DNA from: Actinomadura meyerae
GTDB taxonomy: Bacteria > Actinomycetota > Actinomycetes > Streptosporangiales > Streptosporangiaceae
Direction of reading: 5' to 3'
Assembly: GCF_900188445.1 (NCBI RefSeq)
Contig: NZ_FZOR01000001.1
Location: 545,825 to 609,824, forward strand
Length of the DNA: 64,000 nt
Shown here: positions 60,702 to 64,000 of the stretch, one piece after another
Layout: each line of letters starts with the position of its first letter
Position numbering within the stretch: position 1 is the stretch's first letter
Made by a program: the position numbers and the translations under genes
The notes under the pieces: model-generated
What the model saw: the letters and a program-made list of their open reading frames with translations, nothing else
The model's database searches: none
What the model was told of the DNA's origin: nothing

Positions 60702-61151
60702 TCAGGCCCCCGGCGGCGCGTCGCGCAGCATGCAGGTGAGCCGCGCCGTGCAGACCCGCCGGTCCCGGTCGTCGGTGATCACGATGTCGTAGGTGGCGAG
60801 GGTGCGGCCGCCGTGCGCGCGGGTCGCGACGCCGGTGACGTACCCCTCGGTCGCGGACCGGTGGTGGGTGGCGTTGATCTCGATGCCGACGGCGACGCGT
60901 CCGGGTCCGGCGTGCAGCGCCGACCCGGCGGAGCCGAGCGTCTCGGCGAGGACGCAGGAGGCCCCGCCGTGCAGCAGCCCGTACGGCTGGGTGTTGCCCT
61001 TGACCGGCATCCGGCCCACGACGCGCTCCGCCGAGACCTCCAGGTACTCGACGCCCATGGCCTTGGCCAGGTCGCCGTACCCGTCGAAGCCCCCGCCGGT
61101 GTTGATCTCCGCGGCCGCCCGCTCCGGGGACGTCCCGCCGGTGTCAGTCAC
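60702..61151 (-). CDS. PaaI-family hotdog thioesterase
   Basis: This 149-residue acyl-CoA thioesterase has a hotdog fold. The core is GRMPVKGNTQPYGLLHGGASCVLAETLGSAGS (the HGG motif and the catalytic acid region), then GIEINATHHRSATEGYVTGVATRAHGGRTLATYDIVITDDRDRRVCTARLTCML. The start codon is GTG at 61151, divergent from polA 45 bases away. Its natural substrate is unknown; aromatic acyl-CoAs are typical. Confidence 0.93.
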   Translation of the reverse strand: MTDTGGTSPERAAAEINTGGGFDGYGDLAKAMGVEYLEVSAERVVGRMPVKGNTQPYGLLHGGASCVLAETLGSAGSALHAGPGRVAVGIEINATHHRSATEGYVTGVATRAHGGRTLATYDIVITDDRDRRVCTARLTCMLRDAPPGA

Positions 61152-61184
61152 TTACGCCTCCACAAAACTGTCGTACGCGCAGAC

Positions 61185-61190
61185 TAGAGT
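61185..61190 (+). promoter_or_regulatory. Leaderless -10 box for polA
   Basis: TAGAGT ends 6 bases before the GTG at 61197. Confidence 0.55.
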
Positions 61191-61196
61191 CCTGGT

Positions 61197-63887
61197 GTGG
61201 CGACGACACCAGCGACCCCTGACAAGCGTGACCGGCTTCTCCTGCTCGACGGGCACTCCCTGGCCTACCGGGCGTTCTTCGCGTTGCCCGTGGAGAACTT
61301 CTCCACCACCGACGGGCAGCCGACCAACGCCGTGTACGGCTTCACCTCGATGCTCATCAACGTCCTGCGGGACGAGCAGCCGAGCCACATCGCGGTGGCG
61401 TTCGACCGGTCGGAGCCGACGTTCCGGCACGAGCAGTACGTGGAGTACAAGGCGGGGCGGCAGAAGACCCCCGACGAGTTCCGCAGCCAGGTCAGCCTGA
61501 TCTTCGAGGTGCTGGACGCGCTGCGCATCCCGCGGCTGTCGGTCGCCGGCTACGAGGCCGACGACATCATCGCCACGCTGTCGGTCCAGGCGACCGAGGC
61601 GGGCATGGAGACCCTGATCGTCACCGGCGACCGGGACGCGTTCCAGCTCGTCGACGAGCACGTCACGATCCTCTACCCGGTCCGCGGCGTGTCCGAGCTC
61701 GCCCGGATGGACCCGGCCGCCGTCGAGGCCAAGTACGGCGTGCCGCCCGAGCGCTACCGGGAGCTGGCCGCGCTGGTCGGGGAGAGCAGCGACAACCTGC
61801 CCGGCGTCCCCGGCGTCGGCCCGAAGACCGCCGCGAAGTGGCTGACCAAGTACGGCGACCTCGACACCCTCGTCGCCCGCGTCGACGAGATCAAGGGCAA
61901 GGCGGGCGACAACCTGCGCGAGCACCTCGCCGGGGTGCTGCGCAACCAGCAGATCAACAAGCTCGACACCGAGGTCGGCCTGGAGCTGACGCCGCCGCAG
62001 CTGTCCATGGGCCAGTGGGACCGCGAGGAGATCCACACCCTGTTCGACTCGCTGCAGTTCCGCGTCCTGCGCGAGCGCCTGTACGCGTCGCTGTCGGCCG
62101 CCGAGCCCGAGGCCGACGAGGGCTTCGAGGTCGAGCTGGACGCGCTGGAGCCCGGCGCGCTCGGCGCCTGGCTGGACGCCAACGCCGGCGAGCGGCTCGG
62201 CGTCGCCGTCACCGGCACCTGGGGCCGCGGCACCGGCGAGATCACCGCGCTGGCGCTGGCGTCCAAGAAGGGGCCGGCCGTCCACCTCGACCCGGCCGAG
62301 CTGATCGAGGACGACGAGCGCGCCCTGGCCGCCTACCTCGCCGACCCGGCGCGGCCCAAGGCCGTCCACGAGGCCAAGGGCCCGATGCTGGCGCTCGCCG
62401 CGCGCGGCATGTCGCTGGCCGGCGTCACCAGCGACACCGCGCTCGCCGCCTACCTCGCGCTGCCCGGCCAGCGGACGTTCGACCTCGCCGACCTCGTCCT
62501 GCGCTACCTGCACCGCGAGCTGCGCAGCGAGACCGAGGACTCGGGGCAGCTCACCCTGGACGGCTCCGGCGAGGAGGAGGCCGCCGAGGCCCTCGCGGTC
62601 CGCGCGCGCGCCGTCACCGAGCTGGCCGACATCCTCGACAAGGACCTGGAGAAGCGCGGCGCCACCCGCCTCCTCCACGAGGTGGAGCTGCCCCTCGTGC
62701 GCGTCCTGGCCGACATGGAGCGCGCGGGCATCGCCGTCGACGCCGACCGCCTCGCGCACCTGTCGGCGTCCCTCGGCGGGCAGGTGAAGGAGCAGGAGCA
62801 GCTCGCCCACGACGCCGTCGGCCGCGACTTCAACCTCGGCTCGCCCAAGCAGGTCCAGCAGGTGCTGTTCGACGAGCTGAAGCTGCCGAAGACCAAGCGC
62901 ACCAAGACCGGCTACACCACCGACTCCGAGGCCCTCACGACCCTCCTGGAGAAGGACGGCCACCCCGTCCTGGAGCACATCCTGCGCTGGCGCGAGGTCG
63001 CCAAGCTCAAGAGCATCGTCGACTCGCTGATCCCGATGCTCGACGACGCCGGGCGCATCCACACCACCTACAACCAGATGATCGCCGCGACGGGCCGGCT
63101 GTCGTCCACCGACCCGAACCTGCAGAACATCCCGATCCGCACCGCCGAAGGCCGCCAGATCCGCGAGGCGTTCGTCGTCGGCGAGGGCTACGAGTCCCTC
63201 CTCACCGCCGACTACTCCCAGATCGAACTGCGGATCATGGCGCACCTCTCCGAGGACGAGGCCCTGCTGGAGGCGTTCGGCTCCGGCGCCGACTTCCACA
63301 CCATCACCGCGTCCCGCGTCTTCGGCCTCCCGCCCGAGCAGATCGACTCCGAGCTGCGCGCCCGCATCAAGGCCATGAACTACGGCCTCGCCTACGGCCT
63401 GTCCGCCTACGGCCTGTCCCAGCAGCTGCGGATCTCCCCCGACGAGGCCCGCGGCCTCATGGAGGAGTACTTCGAGCAGTTCGGCGGCGTCCGCGACTAC
63501 CTCCGCGACATCGTCGCCAAGGCCCGCCAGGACGGCTACACCGAGACCATCCTCGGCCGCCGCCGCTACCTGCCCGACCTCAACTCCGACAACCGCCAGC
63601 GCCGCGAGATGGCCGAGCGCATGGCCCTCAACGCCCCCATCCAGGGCTCCGCAGCCGACATCATCAAGGTCGCCGGCCTCAACGTCGACCGCGCCCTCCG
63701 CGACGCCGGCCTGACCTCCCGCATGCTCCTCCAGGTCCACGACGAACTCGTCTTCGAAGTCGCCCCCGGAGAGCTCGACACCCTCAAGACCCTCGTCAGC
63801 ACCGAGATGGCCGGAGCCTACGAACTCCGCGCCCCCCTCAGCATCTCCATGGGCACCGGCCCCACCTGGCAGGACGCTGCGCATTGA
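61197..63887 (+). CDS. polA: DNA polymerase I
   Basis: This 896-residue repair and Okazaki-fragment-processing polymerase has an N-terminal 5' nuclease domain (LLLDGHSLAYRAFFALP, VAGYEADDIIATLS, VTGDRDAFQLV, DNLPGVPGVGPKTAAKWL), a middle domain that keeps the fold of the 3' exonuclease but lacks its DxE metal residues (GVAVTGTWGRGTGEITALAL), and the polymerase domain with motif A DYSQIELRIMAHLS, motif B in RIKAMNYGLAYGLSAYGLS and motif C VHDELVFEV. It is therefore probably not proofreading, as usual in actinobacteria. The GTG start is leaderless. Confidence 0.97.
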   Translation: MATTPATPDKRDRLLLLDGHSLAYRAFFALPVENFSTTDGQPTNAVYGFTSMLINVLRDEQPSHIAVAFDRSEPTFRHEQYVEYKAGRQKTPDEFRSQVSLIFEVLDALRIPRLSVAGYEADDIIATLSVQATEAGMETLIVTGDRDAFQLVDEHVTILYPVRGVSELARMDPAAVEAKYGVPPERYRELAALVGESSDNLPGVPGVGPKTAAKWLTKYGDLDTLVARVDEIKGKAGDNLREHLAGVLRNQQINKLDTEVGLELTPPQLSMGQWDREEIHTLFDSLQFRVLRERLYASLSAAEPEADEGFEVELDALEPGALGAWLDANAGERLGVAVTGTWGRGTGEITALALASKKGPAVHLDPAELIEDDERALAAYLADPARPKAVHEAKGPMLALAARGMSLAGVTSDTALAAYLALPGQRTFDLADLVLRYLHRELRSETEDSGQLTLDGSGEEEAAEALAVRARAVTELADILDKDLEKRGATRLLHEVELPLVRVLADMERAGIAVDADRLAHLSASLGGQVKEQEQLAHDAVGRDFNLGSPKQVQQVLFDELKLPKTKRTKTGYTTDSEALTTLLEKDGHPVLEHILRWREVAKLKSIVDSLIPMLDDAGRIHTTYNQMIAATGRLSSTDPNLQNIPIRTAEGRQIREAFVVGEGYESLLTADYSQIELRIMAHLSEDEALLEAFGSGADFHTITASRVFGLPPEQIDSELRARIKAMNYGLAYGLSAYGLSQQLRISPDEARGLMEEYFEQFGGVRDYLRDIVAKARQDGYTETILGRRRYLPDLNSDNRQRREMAERMALNAPIQGSAADIIKVAGLNVDRALRDAGLTSRMLLQVHDELVFEVAPGELDTLKTLVSTEMAGAYELRAPLSISMGTGPTWQDAAH

Positions 63888-63928
63888 TTGTTTTGCCCTT
63901 GGCGTCAGACATCCCTGGAGGTTGAATG

Positions 63929-64000
63929 TCAAGCGGCGAGGTCGTGGTGGTGGTGTGACCATGCGGTGGTCTGGTCGTAGGTGGTGTGGGTTTTGAGGCA
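63929..64000 (-). CDS. C-terminal end of an unidentified protein (runs out of window)
   Basis: The minus strand encodes 23 residues, ending TTAWSHHHHDLAA and a stop at 63929-63931, and stays open to the window edge. The four His codons and the local base composition differ from neighbouring genes. The end of a transposase or of another accessory gene is possible, but the family is not recognised. Confidence 0.25.
   Translation of the reverse strand, partial: CLKTHTTYDQTTAWSHHHHDLAA

Noticed and set aside
61152..63962. 936-codon minus-strand open frame opposite polA
   Set aside because: Antisense shadow of polA; no domain and no ribosome binding site.

Overview
The window is a chromosomal segment of a high-GC actinobacterium. 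Start codons are often GTG, with a few TTG. Genes are tightly packed with ATGA or GTGA overlaps, and many genes have a TANNNT -10 box 6-8 bases before the start codon. Gene content and order (hisDCB-hisH-priA-hisF, hisI, trpCBA, VKOR/DsbA, lgt, gltBD, pyk, an ANTAR response regulator beside a tRNA-Leu, livJHMGF, polA) match the conserved core of Streptosporangiales and Streptomycetales. I think an Actinomadura-like Thermomonosporaceae member is likely, but this is an inference from gene style and order, not proven.

Layout. 1-6.4 kb: 3' part of dnaE, small conserved genes, a Cys-tRNA(Pro) deacylase, a LON-substrate-binding-domain protein and a PhzF-like isomerase. 6.5-11.9 kb: histidine operon with an embedded 56-residue membrane protein. 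11.9-25.4 kb: accessory and housekeeping genes, including an ATP-grasp protein, a CocE/NonD hydrolase, an acyl-CoA dehydrogenase pair, a winged-helix protein, lipoproteins, a nucleoside-phosphorylase-like protein, a HEAT-like protein and a heterodimeric ABC exporter. 25.5-32.3 kb: a TIGR03085 protein, a cold-shock gene with a terminator-like hairpin in its leader, and hisI followed by a tryptophan cluster (TIGR02234 protein, atypical response regulator, DUF2752 protein, trpC, a tiny leaderless ORF, trpB, trpA). 32.4-39 kb: envelope genes (VKOR, two DsbA-like proteins, lgt with an acidic tail, VIT1-like transporter, two paralogous anchored proteins). 39.3-45.4 kb: glutamate synthase gltBD. 45.4-52.5 kb: small regulators and enzymes, then pyk. 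52.7-54.5 kb: a free-standing HTH/LAGLIDADG protein, an unusual tRNA-Leu(CAA) and a PdtaR-like regulator. 54.8-59.8 kb: branched-chain amino-acid ABC transporter. 59.9-63.9 kb: a lipoprotein, a thioesterase and polA. The last 70 bases hold the end of a minus-strand ORF that runs out of the window.

The dominant themes are amino-acid supply (His, Trp, Glu, Leu/Ile/Val uptake) and DNA replication/repair. PriA in the his operon probably also supplies the TrpF step, because no trpF lies by trpCBA; trpE, trpD and trpG are also absent from the window. The most interesting signals are regulatory or structural: a 17-codon ORF whose only Trp codon lies at a hairpin just before trpB, a tRNA-Leu with a short variable loop next to a homing-endonuclease-like gene, a twin palindromic operator, dre-like sites before pyk and gltB, and near-identical 34-bp palindromes bracketing an AraC/VOC gene pair.
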